A stretch of 64,000 nt of DNA from Panax quinquefolius (taxonomy: Eukaryota; Streptophyta; Magnoliopsida; Apiales; Araliaceae), in contig CM035168.1 of assembly GCA_020205615.1 (NCBI GenBank), positions 123,837,573-123,901,572 of the forward strand. The letters are read 5' to 3'. The translations under genes were made by a program, and so were the position numbers. The notes under the pieces are model-generated. The model had not been told where the DNA came from. It saw nothing but the letters and a program-made list of their open reading frames with translations, and searched no databases. Shown in pieces: positions 50,740 to 62,260 of this stretch; within the stretch, counting starts at the first letter, position 1; each line of letters opens with the position of its first letter.

Positions 50740-51959
50740 TACTATATTGGTGTATGTTAGGGCTCCACCGCCCTAATTAATTTAATTTATTAACATGCTA
50801 TTATCATCTCTTTTGGAATGCTTTCCCTATATTACTATAATTTTCTAACTACCATTTTTTATTTCTATAATATAAAAGACAGAGTAGATGATTTTTTTTT
50901 ATTTTTTTTTTAAAGAAGCTTCAAAGTAGTTCACAGACTTGTTCTAAATGCTTATTTTTAATGAAGACCTATTGCATGGATTAATAATCTCAAGTATCAT
51001 GGTCCTCTTTGTACAAATTACAGCTATTGGCAATATTTTTTCTATACATGTTCTTTTATCTAGCACTGGCCTGTATTTTATAATGGATGCCTGACAAAGA
51101 TTTCTGCTAACAGAGTAGTATCTAGTCTTATAAATATGTAATATTTCTGACTAGACTCGGTGGATAGAGCTGTAGTTGAAACTTATAAATGAAAATCAAT
51201 TTAGCTACAGAAAGTGCTGGCTACTAAAAGAGACAAAATAAAGAGAAAAATGGGAAGTGCCGGCTAAAATGAAAAGGGAACACGCCCCATTTTGGACTTG
51301 AAAACTTAAAACTAGTGGATTGTAGGTTTATCTGCATTAGTGAAATAGATAAAGTGGGCATATTAAAATTGATTAAGCAAGAAATCCCAGTGAATTCTGC
51401 AGGTATAACTGCAGGAAAGAGGATTTGTTCGTTGCCCAGGAACTGTTAACTCGAGTCAGATTTGTGGCCAGGCCAAAAAATAATTGCAAAATATAGCAAG
51501 ACTAGGCAACTATGTCCAGAATGATCTGTCAGCTAAAATAGCAGTTGTAACTGCTCACACATGCATATAACATCTGTCTGTGTTTAAAATCTTACAGAGA
51601 GAGAGCACTTATTCGCATGAGATTTGAAACCCATATGGAGAAGAATCATCTTTATAAAAGTAAAAGTAAAAGCTAAATAGAAGATAAACTGACAAGGGTA
51701 TTATTCAAAAGAGATCTTGAACCAAGTTGTTCCATCTTCCAAAATCCAAGATATGGTAAGAGCAGAGACATCGAGTTTTGGTTGTTAAGCAATCAGTTTC
51801 ATTTCTTTGTCATATTATGATAAGACCCTGAAACAATATATAACTTTCTCCTAGCCTATAAGCATTCAGCTATAGTTCCATTCCGTCCCCTACAATCTAA
51901 AAGACGAACAAAGAACACTTGAATCAAAAATGGAAGAAACAAGCAAGTCTTAACCAGAA
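50740..51959. other. Intergenic region between FAD6 and the BTB gene (tail to tail)
   Basis: Contains the 3' UTRs of both convergent genes and otherwise AT-rich sequence with no domain recognised. Confidence 0.5.
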
Positions 51960-53303
51960 TCAGATAATAGGCGGAGGTGGAGTTTCCCATATATCGAACA
52001 CATTTTCTTCGCTGTGAAGAGCAAAAAGCCGATCGCCCCCAATGGAAAAATCACAAATTGAGCCTCCATAACTTCTTCGAAGCCTGGATGTTAATACCCA
52101 ATCAGGACCACAAAACACTGAAATACTATCATTCATGGAAGAAAAGAGCTGCCCCTCATGTAATGCGAGTTTGGGGTAGCACTGTTCATCGGGCATTTTT
52201 CCCTTCATTAACCTACTTCTTGAGCTCCACCTCACACTCCCAGATCTACTTCTCAAATCCATAAACCCTAAATCCTCGTATTCATTCACCACACAAATAG
52301 AACTAGTGTCTTCCATGGCAATTGCATCACGAACCCGCCTCTCATCCGACAATCTTTCATCCATTATAGGACTTCCAACATCGGACCAAGACCAGACCAT
52401 TTTTTTGTCTCTAAAATCCAACAAACTAATGTAACAGTTGTCTTTCCTTGGAAACAAAGTCGACACCAACAAACAATTTGTACCATTTAACCATTGGAGT
52501 TTGTCAGCATCACCAAGTGACCAGCCGGGTGGTTCATAGAAAAAATCAATCTGTTGTCCAGTGTTTTGGTCCCAAACACCAATTCCATACTCATTGCTCC
52601 TACCTTTACAACTAGAAAATATTTTGTTATCTGAACTAAAACTCAAAGCACCAGCTGTGTAGCTCTTGACCTGGTTTTCATGTGTGACGTGAAATTTATA
52701 CCTGAGCTCCCCTGTTGATGCAATGAACAACCCCATCCCACCATCCCCACGACCGAGCCGCTCACAGGCGCTGATCACTAGGTGGTCCGAATCGATCCAA
52801 CCTGCATCATTAACCCTTTGGTAATCAAGATTGATTGGAGGGTGTTCTTCTTGCATCCAATCAAACACATGTACCATACTACCATGAGCCACACAGCACC
52901 CACCATCAGGACCGGCACGAATGGCAGTTCCGTCGCCAGGAGCACGGCCATTGATGGACCCCGATAGTCGGAGCCTGTTTCCATCAAATGAGCCCCACTT
53001 GGCTGTCCGGACATGATCAAGAAGGCCATAAAACAGGGCTTCTCTGTATAGGAGTTTTTCAGGTATGTTTGAGGGAGTGTAGAGCTCCCCTGTTCTGAGG
53101 AGTTCAAGAAGGATGGAAAAGCAATCCGGGTTTCGATCGATGAAAAAGTGTTCCGTGGCACTATCTTGAACTTGGAGGTTCCAGTTTTCATCAAACATTG
53201 ATCCGAAGTATGAATTCCGCCCAGCATTCGCAAGGGTTGTGGCTGTTGTTTCGTAGATTTTACCACCAACATTGAATCTCACTCTGTCTCTCTGAATTAC
53301 CAT
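51960..53303 (-). CDS. BTB/POZ (T1/KCTD-type) protein with C-terminal propeller-like region, At4g30940/At2g24240-like
   Basis: Single-exon gene of 447 residues. The N-terminal T1-type BTB domain covers about residues 6-105: VRFNVGGKIYETT, then FFIDRNPDCFSILLELLRTG and LLYREALFYGLLDHV. Such domains usually recruit cullin-3 ubiquitin ligase. The remaining ~330 residues read like degenerate beta-propeller strands (GWIDSDHLVISAC, GALSFSSDNKIFSSC, YGIGVWDQNTGQQID, SISVFCGPDWVLTSRL, ENVFDIWETP), as in the plant proteins named in the call. It ends in PPPPII. The ATG was chosen because the BTB core begins within eight residues and no upstream in-frame coding is seen. The frame is intact. Substrate and pathway are not evident from sequence. 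Confidence 0.93.
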   Translation of the reverse strand: MVIQRDRVRFNVGGKIYETTATTLANAGRNSYFGSMFDENWNLQVQDSATEHFFIDRNPDCFSILLELLRTGELYTPSNIPEKLLYREALFYGLLDHVRTAKWGSFDGNRLRLSGSINGRAPGDGTAIRAGPDGGCCVAHGSMVHVFDWMQEEHPPINLDYQRVNDAGWIDSDHLVISACERLGRGDGGMGLFIASTGELRYKFHVTHENQVKSYTAGALSFSSDNKIFSSCKGRSNEYGIGVWDQNTGQQIDFFYEPPGWSLGDADKLQWLNGTNCLLVSTLFPRKDNCYISLLDFRDKKMVWSWSDVGSPIMDERLSDERRVRDAIAMEDTSSICVVNEYEDLGFMDLRSRSGSVRWSSRSRLMKGKMPDEQCYPKLALHEGQLFSSMNDSISVFCGPDWVLTSRLRRSYGGSICDFSIGGDRLFALHSEENVFDIWETPPPPII

Positions 53304-54100
53304 GTTTCAGAAATTGAAACTTTGAACAAAGAAAAGCTCACCTCAAAGAGGAAAGACAGGAGTTTGAAAAAAGAAATTAGTGTACAATATACATGGATTG
53401 ATAGACAAGTACAGATTGTGTTAATATAACTTGAAAATGTTTGCCCAATTGGGGAAAATCAATAAGAAGAAAGCGAGAGACGGAAGAACTGGATAGAAAT
53501 AACATGGACGAGAGCAGATTTAAAGGAATATGATGAAAGTTGGAGAAAGCAAGTAAGATCGATCTGGGTGGGTATTGAGGAGGGAGGGAAGGAAGGATTT
53601 GAGTGGTGGGTTTTAAATCTCGTAAGATTTAGTGAATCGGAGTGGTTTAATTTCGTCTCAGTTGATTTTATCTCCTCTCTTCTTCTCCCTCTGCACTTTC
53701 CACGTTTGTCCTGCCCAATTTGGTCTGAACTCAACATTGCCAATGGTCGCTTTCGATCTGGGGTGAGGTCCAGTTTTCGTCGTTTATACTCCGACTAATA
53801 TTGACCGTTTGATGGGTTTCAAAACTTCCATCCAAAGGTGGGTGGAGGTTCAATGTCTCCAATTAAAACTTTTTTAGTAGCTGTTAGGTATGGAAAAGTC
53901 CGCTCGTATTCTTGAATTGAATTTCTCTATTTATTTTATAATAACAATTGAAAGAGTCCCCCTCCCCTCCCCTCCCCTCCCCTCCCCTCCCCTATGCAAT
54001 CAACATATGATTTTTTATTACCACCTAAATATGCTTCCTCTGTTATAAAACTTTAGCAAAACATATAAAGATATTCTTATAATTGCATAAATTTAGAGAG
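53304..54100. other. BTB gene 5' region and spacer
   Basis: Probable 5' UTR and promoter of the BTB gene, with a pyrimidine-rich region on + near 53670-53700 and a (CCCCT)n run at 53958-53991. No further gene is seen. Confidence 0.5.
53958..53991. repeat. (CCCCT)n microsatellite
   Basis: About six tandem CCCCT units in otherwise AT-rich surroundings. Confidence 0.9.
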
Positions 54101-54804
54101 AATAAGTAAGAGATAAAGAGAGAGAAATCTTTCAAAGAAAATTCTCTATTTTTTCTTTCATTTTCATTTCCTTATATAGGCAACTCAGAGGAGGAAACTC
54201 ATGAGGGAAAGAAGAAAGGGGGGAGTCACGGAGGGGAAAGGGATAAAGTGATGGAAATCACGGGTTAGGAGGGAATCTTTTTGTATAACACTTTCACTGA
54301 TTCCCTATGATAGAAGATTTTGTCTCATTAAAAACTTTGTTAAGAAAATTCAGTAGAAAAAACTTAACGAAGAGAAAAAGAGTACATATCTTTTACATAA
54401 ATATCTTAATTGACTGCCTCGTTAAAATCTTGTCAGGAAAAACCCATTGGGATAAAAATCGTGACTAAGGAAAAAGAGTACAGTCTTCCCCTAAAAAGGA
54501 ATTCATTACTTGATGAAATGTTGTCATAAGTTTTTCAGTCGACACATTTCGATCCTTTTTCGAAGTTTTGCAAACGTTGCAGATTTGGTAGCGACTTTGT
54601 GAATAAGTCACTAGATTATCACATGATCGAATTTGATGCACATCTATATCACCCTTCTTTTGTAGCTCATGTGTGAAGAAGAATTTAGGTGAAATGTGTT
54701 TTCATCTATCTCCCTTGATATACCCTCCTCTTAGTTGAGCAATGCATGCAGCGTTATCCTCATACACAATTGTAGGAATGTCTTTGATTGATGGTAATCC
54801 ACAT
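54100..54804 (-). pseudogene. Ty1/Copia RNase H and 3' region remnant
   Basis: Reading leftward from 54804, the - strand gives PTIVYEDNAACIAQLRGGYI, then KHISPKFFFTHELQKKGDID and QIRSCDNL. These are the classic C-terminal RNase H motifs of plant Copia polyproteins (YEDN, KHI, THEL). Further left (about 54300-54480) is the conserved non-coding stretch around tcaggaaaaacccattggga on +, usual near Copia 3' ends. The protein is interrupted by frame changes. The right-hand gypsy element starts exactly where this reading frame is cut (54805). Confidence 0.8.
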
Positions 54805-57452
54805 TGTAAGACCCCGAAATTTTTTTAAATAAAAAGGAATTTCCTTTATTTATTATTTTGAAATAGTAAGGGTTGATTTGATTAATGTGGATAGTTAAGG
54901 GTAAAATACGCAAATATTTCAAAATAAGCAAAGTGGTTATAAAATATTCATTGTTGTTTTGGGAATATTCGTTGGTCGTGGAATATTAGATCTTTGTTTG
55001 GGAATATTAAGACATGGCCAGTAAATGACATGTGTGGGCCCCATAACTAAAAGCGATTGGATGAAGAAAACGACAAATATAAGTTGGTTAAAAATAACGG
55101 CGTAGTTATTGTTAATTAAGATCATTGGAATACCCGGTGGTTAAAATACGATGAATCGCGTGGTCGCATAAAGAAGACACCAGATTATTGCGCAGTATTG
55201 CATCAATTATTGATCCTTACGTGTAAAGGCACTACTCAATAATTGTTACAAAGAAATTATTATTCAAGATTTTATTTTATTGATTCAATAATTCTTTGCG
55301 TTGATATTTTATATTATTGTTGTTCAATAATTGTCAACGACATTATCTCCATTATCGGATCAATAATTCATATTATTTGAATAATATTATTAGATAGCAT
55401 TATTAGCAATGTCTAGAAAGTTCGTCAAGGAGAGGTTTGGTCACTAAATGCTGCGCCAAGAAGGAGAAATCCTTATCGGAAAGCCCCCTCTTTCCTGGGA
55501 ACGGCCTGGTTGTCATAATTGTGATTGTGTAATATTATTTGTGAATAATTAATTATTGATATGATAAGAAAATATTTATAAACGATGGATTTATTTATTT
55601 TATGTGGTTATAATTGAATGATTTAATGTTGAGGTGTTTTATCAGTATTTTATCGGATTAGAGGTATTAAAAATTAAATCAGGGGTTTTGAGATATATTC
55701 ATGGGGTTATAATTTTTAATCAAACTGTTGGATGGTGGTAATTTTTGGGTATGTTATACATACATAAGTTGAGTATATGTCCACAAATTTTGAACCGTTA
55801 AAATGCACGAATGATTTGTTGTGAATTTTAAGAGGTGTCGAATTTAAATTAGGTTTATAATTGATTTTGGTGGAAAATTCTAGAATTGAGTGGGCCCCAC
55901 TTGTGGTTGGTGAAGAAATGTTGAATTTTATTTCAAATGTGGTGGGTGGCAATAGTAGTAGTAAAGCCATCAATGTAAAGCAGTCAAGTGCGCTTTGTAT
56001 GCTAACATTTTCCTATAAATGAAGGCTAAGTTAGAATTGAAAATCACACCGTAAACAAAGATTTCTCTTTCTCTCTATATTATCGAGCGTATTTTGTGAG
56101 TATTTAGATACTTTGAGAGTCATTTGTCAATCAAGTTTCATTCAAAGATCACTTCCGACCTTTCCTTCCAAGTACTAATTCTTCGAGGTAAGGGATATTT
56201 TTTTTTTTCGTAATGATATTATTTCTTCAATATCATTATCTTTGAAATATTGGTTGGAACTTTTATCAAATTTGGAACTTTTTCAGTATCTAAGTTCTTA
56301 TTCATGAGTTCTTATTCACGAGTTACTATTCATGAGTTCTTATTCACGAGTTACTATTCACAAGTACTATTCATGAAGCGTGAAAATGTTTTTGTGGAAT
56401 TTCTATCTTTTGGTGTCGAGTTCTTATTCACGATATCGACATTATTCACGATACCAAGACTATTCACGATATCTGACTATTCAATAGAAAAATAAAATTT
56501 CTTTTTTTGTCCAAAACATCTATTCGGATACTAGCTCCGATTGTATCCATGTTTTGATCATTCTTGAATTTTACACCACTATGATTATTTTGAGGTATTT
56601 TTGAACATGGATAAAACAAATCTGAATCCTTAATCCTTAATCCTTGTCATTTTGTTTCATTGGATTCGTTTTTTAAAATATTTTTCATCATCCTCGGTCT
56701 TAAATGATGATATTATTGAATATCTTTGGCCTCAGTAGTGCAAAGATGAATGATTTTGAAGAATATCTTCATTCGTAGTGCAAAGATGAGCAGTGTGTGA
56801 GATGAAACACGATCGATCGATTAATATCTTTGGCCTTTAGTGCAAAGATGAGCAGTGTTGAGATGAGTATTTAATACGACCGATTGATGAATATCTTTGG
56901 CCCAGAAGTGCAAAGATGAATATTTGATTTGAGATGAATATTGATTGATGTTCTGAGGATAAAATATTGATGATGGATCGTTAAATTCATAGATTATAGT
57001 AGATTTCATTCTCTACGTAACTCTTCTATGAATTATTATTTCACGCGAATATTGATCCAAACTTGTTGCTATCAGATTCTATTAAATTTTTCCTGTTGAA
57101 GACTAACGATAATTTGTTGTATATTATCTTAGTCATAATATTCTTTATTGAGCTAGTTGAGCTCACCCTTTTTCCTTTTGTTCCATTCTTCTCGTGAGGA
57201 GGCGAGAATATACGAAATACGCAGTGGGTATGGAATGAAGGTTTTAGAAAGGATTGTTTAGTAGTCCTCACCATTTTTGTAAAATAATGTATCAATAAAT
57301 GTGATGAGGATTTATTTGAGTATAAATATTATACTGTAAGATAATATTTGTATTTAAACTCAGCTTTTCTTGTTGTAATAATAAAGTTGTAGTTGTTTCG
57401 TACTACGTATCGATAACCCGGAATGGGTGATGTATACTATTTTGGGGCGTCA
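54805..57452 (+). repeat. 5' LTR of the right-hand gypsy element
   Basis: Starts TGTAAGACCCC and ends GGGGCGTCA. Carries tataaatg (56014), the ttcacgagt tandem repeats (56285-56370), repeated tatctttggcc..agtgcaaagatga units (56718-56925), the gctagttgagctcaccc block and stem-loops (57263-57350). It matches the 3' LTR start at 62261. Confidence 0.9.
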
Positions 57453-57456
57453 CGGT

Positions 57457-57467
57457 TGGTATCGAGC
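57457..57467 (+). other. Primer-binding site of the right-hand element
   Basis: TGGTATCGAGC, again one base short of the usual initiator-Met site TGGTATCAGAGC, four bases after the LTR. Confidence 0.7.
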
Positions 57468-57659
57468 TTAGGGATATGATCTCCTGGCGGAGATGGGGAA
57501 TAGAACTAGGAGGGAGAGACGAGTAAATCCTTCGCCAGTGTGTCCTACCTAAGCTTATTTGTTAGTTGGTCAAGATATATAGGGATATTATGTGATATAT
57601 TGATTTCCTTAATTAACCCTTTTTTTTATGAAGATTGAGAATGTCGATTGAGAATATTA

Positions 57660-60600
57660 ATAAATGGAGTAAATGAGACCGTGGAGATGCTCAGATTTAC
57701 CAACGAGGAGAACGCGGCAACAGGTGGCAATGTTCTCCCGTGAACAACACAATCGAGCAGATGATGAACGAGGATGTTTAGAAGTTTTTGCAGCAGTTCA
57801 TGCAAAATCGCACGAGGAGACTCGTGTTCAAAATCTGAGGAGAAATGATAGCAATTCACGGGTTGTCACAACCAAGCAGCTTCAAAGAGTTGGGACCACG
57901 AATTTAAGGGAAAGCCGATCCGATCATTGCGGCGGAAACATGGGTCAAACAAATTACCAAGATATTCGATGTCTTGGGATGCACGGAGGAACGAAGGTTC
58001 CATTTGCCACCTTTATGTTCCGTGGCGAAGGCAGACCATCGGTGGGAGTCTCAGTGAAGCGCACCCATCCGTACCGCACTCAAAGATGTCTTGGGAAACG
58101 CGTTTCAGAGACTATTTAATGACAAATACTTTCCCGAAAGTGTTCGTCATATGAAGGAAGTGGAGTTCATCGATTAGAGCAAAACAATACGTGGCGGTGT
58201 CTCGAAGACGAGACAAAGTTTGCAGAGTTATCCGTGTTTCAGACCTCATTTGGTGGAGGATGAGGAACGATGACGCGGATGTTTTTTAGAGGTTTGAAAC
58301 CCTAAGATACGCCAAGATCTCATTTCTCATAAACTTTCTCTTTATTCAGATGTTGTAAATGAGGCTCAATTATTAGAGGCGAGATAACGAGTCACGGCCA
58401 ACTCGAGGACCATAAACCAGGATCGTACTCGGAGATAGCAATCAGCAGAATAATGATAACTCGGAGAAAGAAAAGCGAGACGGACGAAATGGTAACCACT
58501 CTGGTGGTAATCATGGTCATGAAAAATGAAGAAGCGAGTCGGGAGGAGATTTTAAAAGAGGAGATTTAATAACGACTATGTGAAGACGGCAAAGTCAAAA
58601 GAATCGGGTTCTAAGGGAGGAGAACGACCACCGGTCATTATATGCTACAAATGCGAAAAAGAGGGACATATCGGTCAAACCGCCCACAATGATTCAAGGT
58701 ATGCTATAGTTGTGGAAAGGAAGGACATATCGCTTCGAGATCAGATGAGAGCGAAACCTAGTTCAATGAGGGACGGTGACTCAAAAGATCGCCCCGTAAA
58801 AGTCAAAGTCAACGATTCCGGAAGAGCGTTTGTTTGTCAGGAGTGGTCATAATGCGAGAACCCAAACGAGGTGATCACGGAAAGTTATTTATAAATTCTT
58901 GCGAAGTTTATACCTTACTCGAATCACGGTCTTTACCCATTCATTTATCTCTCTCCGCATGTGCTCAACGTTTAAACTTGACTCTGGAGAAATTAGACTT
59001 TGACCTATCTGTGGAAACTCCGTTAGGAGAAACTTTCATCACATCCACTGTTTATAAATCTTGTTTGATTCAAGTTGGCACCATCACCTACACTGTTGAC
59101 CTTTATCTCTTTAAAGATACTTTGCTTTTGATGTGATTTTAGGGATTGATTGGTTAACTACTCATCATGCCAAAATTGATTGTTTTCGTAAGGTTGTTAG
59201 TTTTCATATTCCTAACCAACTGTTAGATTTAATTCAAGCAACTAAACCATTAAAATCAATCACTATCATATCTAATCATAAAGCTATTCGCTTATTGAAA
59301 AACGGATGTCAAGCTTTTCTTAGCCCATGTTATGGATTTGAATAAAGACACGCCAAATTTGAATAATATTCTGTTGTTATTGACTTTCCGACGTATTTCT
59401 GAAGAACTTCCGGCCTACCCCGTAACGTGAAGTTGAATTCTTTATCGATCTTGAACCTCAGACAAAGCCCATTTCTAAAACCCCATATCGAATGGCTCTA
59501 TTGAATTTCGTGGAGTTAAAGGTTCAACTACTGTGAATTGTTGGACATCGGTTTCATTCGTCCTAAGACATCTCCTTGGGGTGCTCCTGTTTTATTCGTA
59601 AAGAAGAAGAAAGACGGGAGTATGCGACTTTTCAGTATTAACTATCGAGAATTGAACCATGTCACCATCAAGAATAGGTATCCCTCACCTCAGATTGATG
59701 ATTTGTTTGACCGATTGCAAGAGGGCACAATTCTTTTCAAAATCGATCTTCGATTCGGATATCATCAATTTGAAGATTAGAATTGAGGATATTCTAAAGA
59801 CCGCCTTCGTAACTCCGGTATGGGCATTATGAATTCTTAGTCATGTCTTTCGGATTAACTAATGCTCCTCATGGCTTTCATGGATATGATGAACCGAGTA
59901 TTCAAGGAATATTTGGATCATTCGTTGTTGTCTTTATTGATGACATCCTTATATATTCCAAAAGTCGTGAAGATCATGAGCACCATTTGAAATTCGGTAT
60001 TCCAAAGGCTTCGTGAAAACCAACTATATGCCAAATTGAAGAAATGCGAGTTCGCTTGAAGAAGTAGCATTTCTTGGGCATGTGGTGTCAAAACAATGGA
60101 GATATCTGTTGATCCGTGAAGATTGAAGCAATACAAAGTTGGGAAGCAGCAACCAAGTCGGTGCGGATCAAAGACGTAGCTTTTTGGGCTTATTTGGTTA
60201 TTATCGGAGATTCGTAGAAGGGTTTTCTCGAATCGCTACTCCATTAACTCGCCTAACTCGGAAGGATACAAAATTCGCTTGGAATGAAGAATAATAGAAG
60301 AGTTTTCAAGAGCTTAAGAGGAGACTTATTTTAAGACTGTTCTAACAATACCATCCGTTCTGGATGGATTTGTTATCTACAAACGATGCTTGAGGCAAAG
60401 GGTTAGGATGTGTTCTCAAATGCAACGTGGGAAAGTCATAGCCTTTATGCCTCATGACAACTTAAAAAGAGTATGAGAGGAATTTTCCTACTCATGATCT
60501 AGAGTCAAGCGTGATCGTTTCGCGTTAAAGATATGGAGGCACTATCTATATGGGAGAAAGTGGAGATATATTTGCACCATAAAAGCCTTAAATATTTCTT

Positions 60601-62250
60601 CACTCAAAAAGAACTCAACACGCGGCAAATGACGTTGGCTCGAACTATTGAAAGACTACGACCACACTATTCAATACCATCCGGAAAGCGAACGCGTGGT
60701 AGGCGACGCGTTGAGTAGAAGATCATATCGCGGAACGAAAAGTGCGATGATGTCAAGTATCGCGACAGAGCCAACTTTAATAGAAAAAGTTAAGGTTGCT
60801 TTCGAGCCACCGGGCGAAGAGCTTATGCGTATGAAGAAGAAAGTACAAGAAGGAGCTATTAGGGCTTAGAATTGATGAAGAAGGAATACTTGAGTCCACT
60901 CTAGACTTTGTGTTCCTAACGACTCGATTTGAAGTACAAGATTATGATGGAGGCACACAATACACCATTTGCAATCCATCACGGAAGTACTAAAATGTAT
61001 CGTGATCTTGACATACATTTTGGTGGAACAATACGAAGAGAGAGATTGCAAAGTTTATCTCAATGTGTTTAACTTGTCAACGTGTAAAGGCGGAGCATCT
61101 AGTACCTAAGGGTCCGTTGCAACCACTTGAGATTAGGAATGGAAGTGGGAACACATTACCATGGATTTCGTTCACGGGTCTTCCTACTGGTTTCTCAAGG
61201 CATCAATGTTATTTGGGTTATTGTTGATAGATTAACCAAATCGCTCATTTTTTGCCGATCTGGAGACTTATTCCTTGAACGTCTTCTTAAGTATATGACG
61301 TAAATGAGATTGTGAGGTCAGCGTGGCATGCCTGTATCCATAGTTTCGGATCGTGACCCAAGATTCACTTCAAGATTTTGGGTTAGCTTGCAAAAAGCTA
61401 TGGGCACGGATTTGCGATTTAGTTCGCATACCATCCCCAAACAGACGGACAATCGAGAGAGGACTATTCAAACTCTTGAAGATTTATTAAGACTCGTGTC
61501 CTGAGACTTCAAGGCGATTAGGATAAGTATTTACCATTGGTGGAATTCTCCTACAACAACAGCTTATCGTGCAAGTATAGGTGTGGCTCCATTGAAGCAT
61601 TATATGGGACGAAAATGTCGATTCTCCAATATGTTGGGATGAGGTGGGTGAAGCAACATTGTTGGGACGAGAGTTAAGACGTATGACTCACCGAAAAGAT
61701 CCAAATGATTCGACAACGATACAAAGCAAGCACAAGATCGACAAAAGAGTTATGCGGATCTTCATCGAAAGGACGTGGAATTTAATGTGGGGATCATGTA
61801 TTGTTGCGAGTTGCTCCGTGGAAGGAGTTACAAGATTTGGGAAGAGAGGAAAGCTCAATCCACGATTTATTGGTCCATTTCAAATTCTTAACCGAAGTAG
61901 GAAATGTAGCTTTATAGACTTGCGTTACCTCCAAGTATGTCTCGTGTTCATAATGTGTTTCACATATCTGTACTTCGTAAATATGTGAAAGACCCGAACC
62001 ACGTTATTGAGTTAGAACCAGGAAGAGATAGCCAAGACTTAACGATGATGAGGAGGTACCTATCAAGATCTTGGATAGGAAGGAGCACGCCCTACGCCAA
62101 GTGAAAGGTCATACCACAAGTTAAAGTTTTGTGGAGGAATCATGCTATATAGAGAAATGACCCGGGAATTGGAAGCGGAAATGAAAGCGAGGTATCCTCA
62201 CCTTTTGAAACACCAGTACGACGTCAATTTCGAGGGACGAAATTTCATAA
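57660..62250 (+). pseudogene. Gypsy gag-pol with many frame breaks
   Basis: Domains appear in order. Gag: SFKELGPREFKGKADPIIA, KIFDVLGCTEE and LFNDKYFPESVR at about 57870-58150. Zinc-knuckle-like CYKCEKEGH at 58643 and CYSCGKEGHIAS at about 58703. Protease region: LSVETPLGETFITS and VILGIDWLTTHHAKIDCF at about 59000-59190. [21 protein letters not shown] and [11 protein letters not shown] at 59570-59770, with the catalytic box VVVFIDDILIYSK near 59925-59960. RNase H lies around 60340-60720. Integrase zinc region and core: TCQRVKAEHLVPKGPLQPLE at about 61072-61130. The chromovirus-like tail includes YVKDPNHVIELEP and KVLWRNHAI at about 61985-62150. Motifs are well conserved, but single-base frame changes are frequent, so no full protein can be made as read. 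Confidence 0.88.
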
Positions 62251-62259
62251 GGAGGGAGG
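62251..62259 (+). other. Polypurine tract of the right-hand element
   Basis: GGAGGGAGG directly upstream of the 3' LTR start TGTAAGACCC at 62261. Confidence 0.8.
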
Positions 62260-62260
62260 T

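Noticed and set aside
52778..53272. 164-residue ORF overlapping the BTB gene in another frame
   Set aside because: No domain; the BTB frame is complete and clearly coding.
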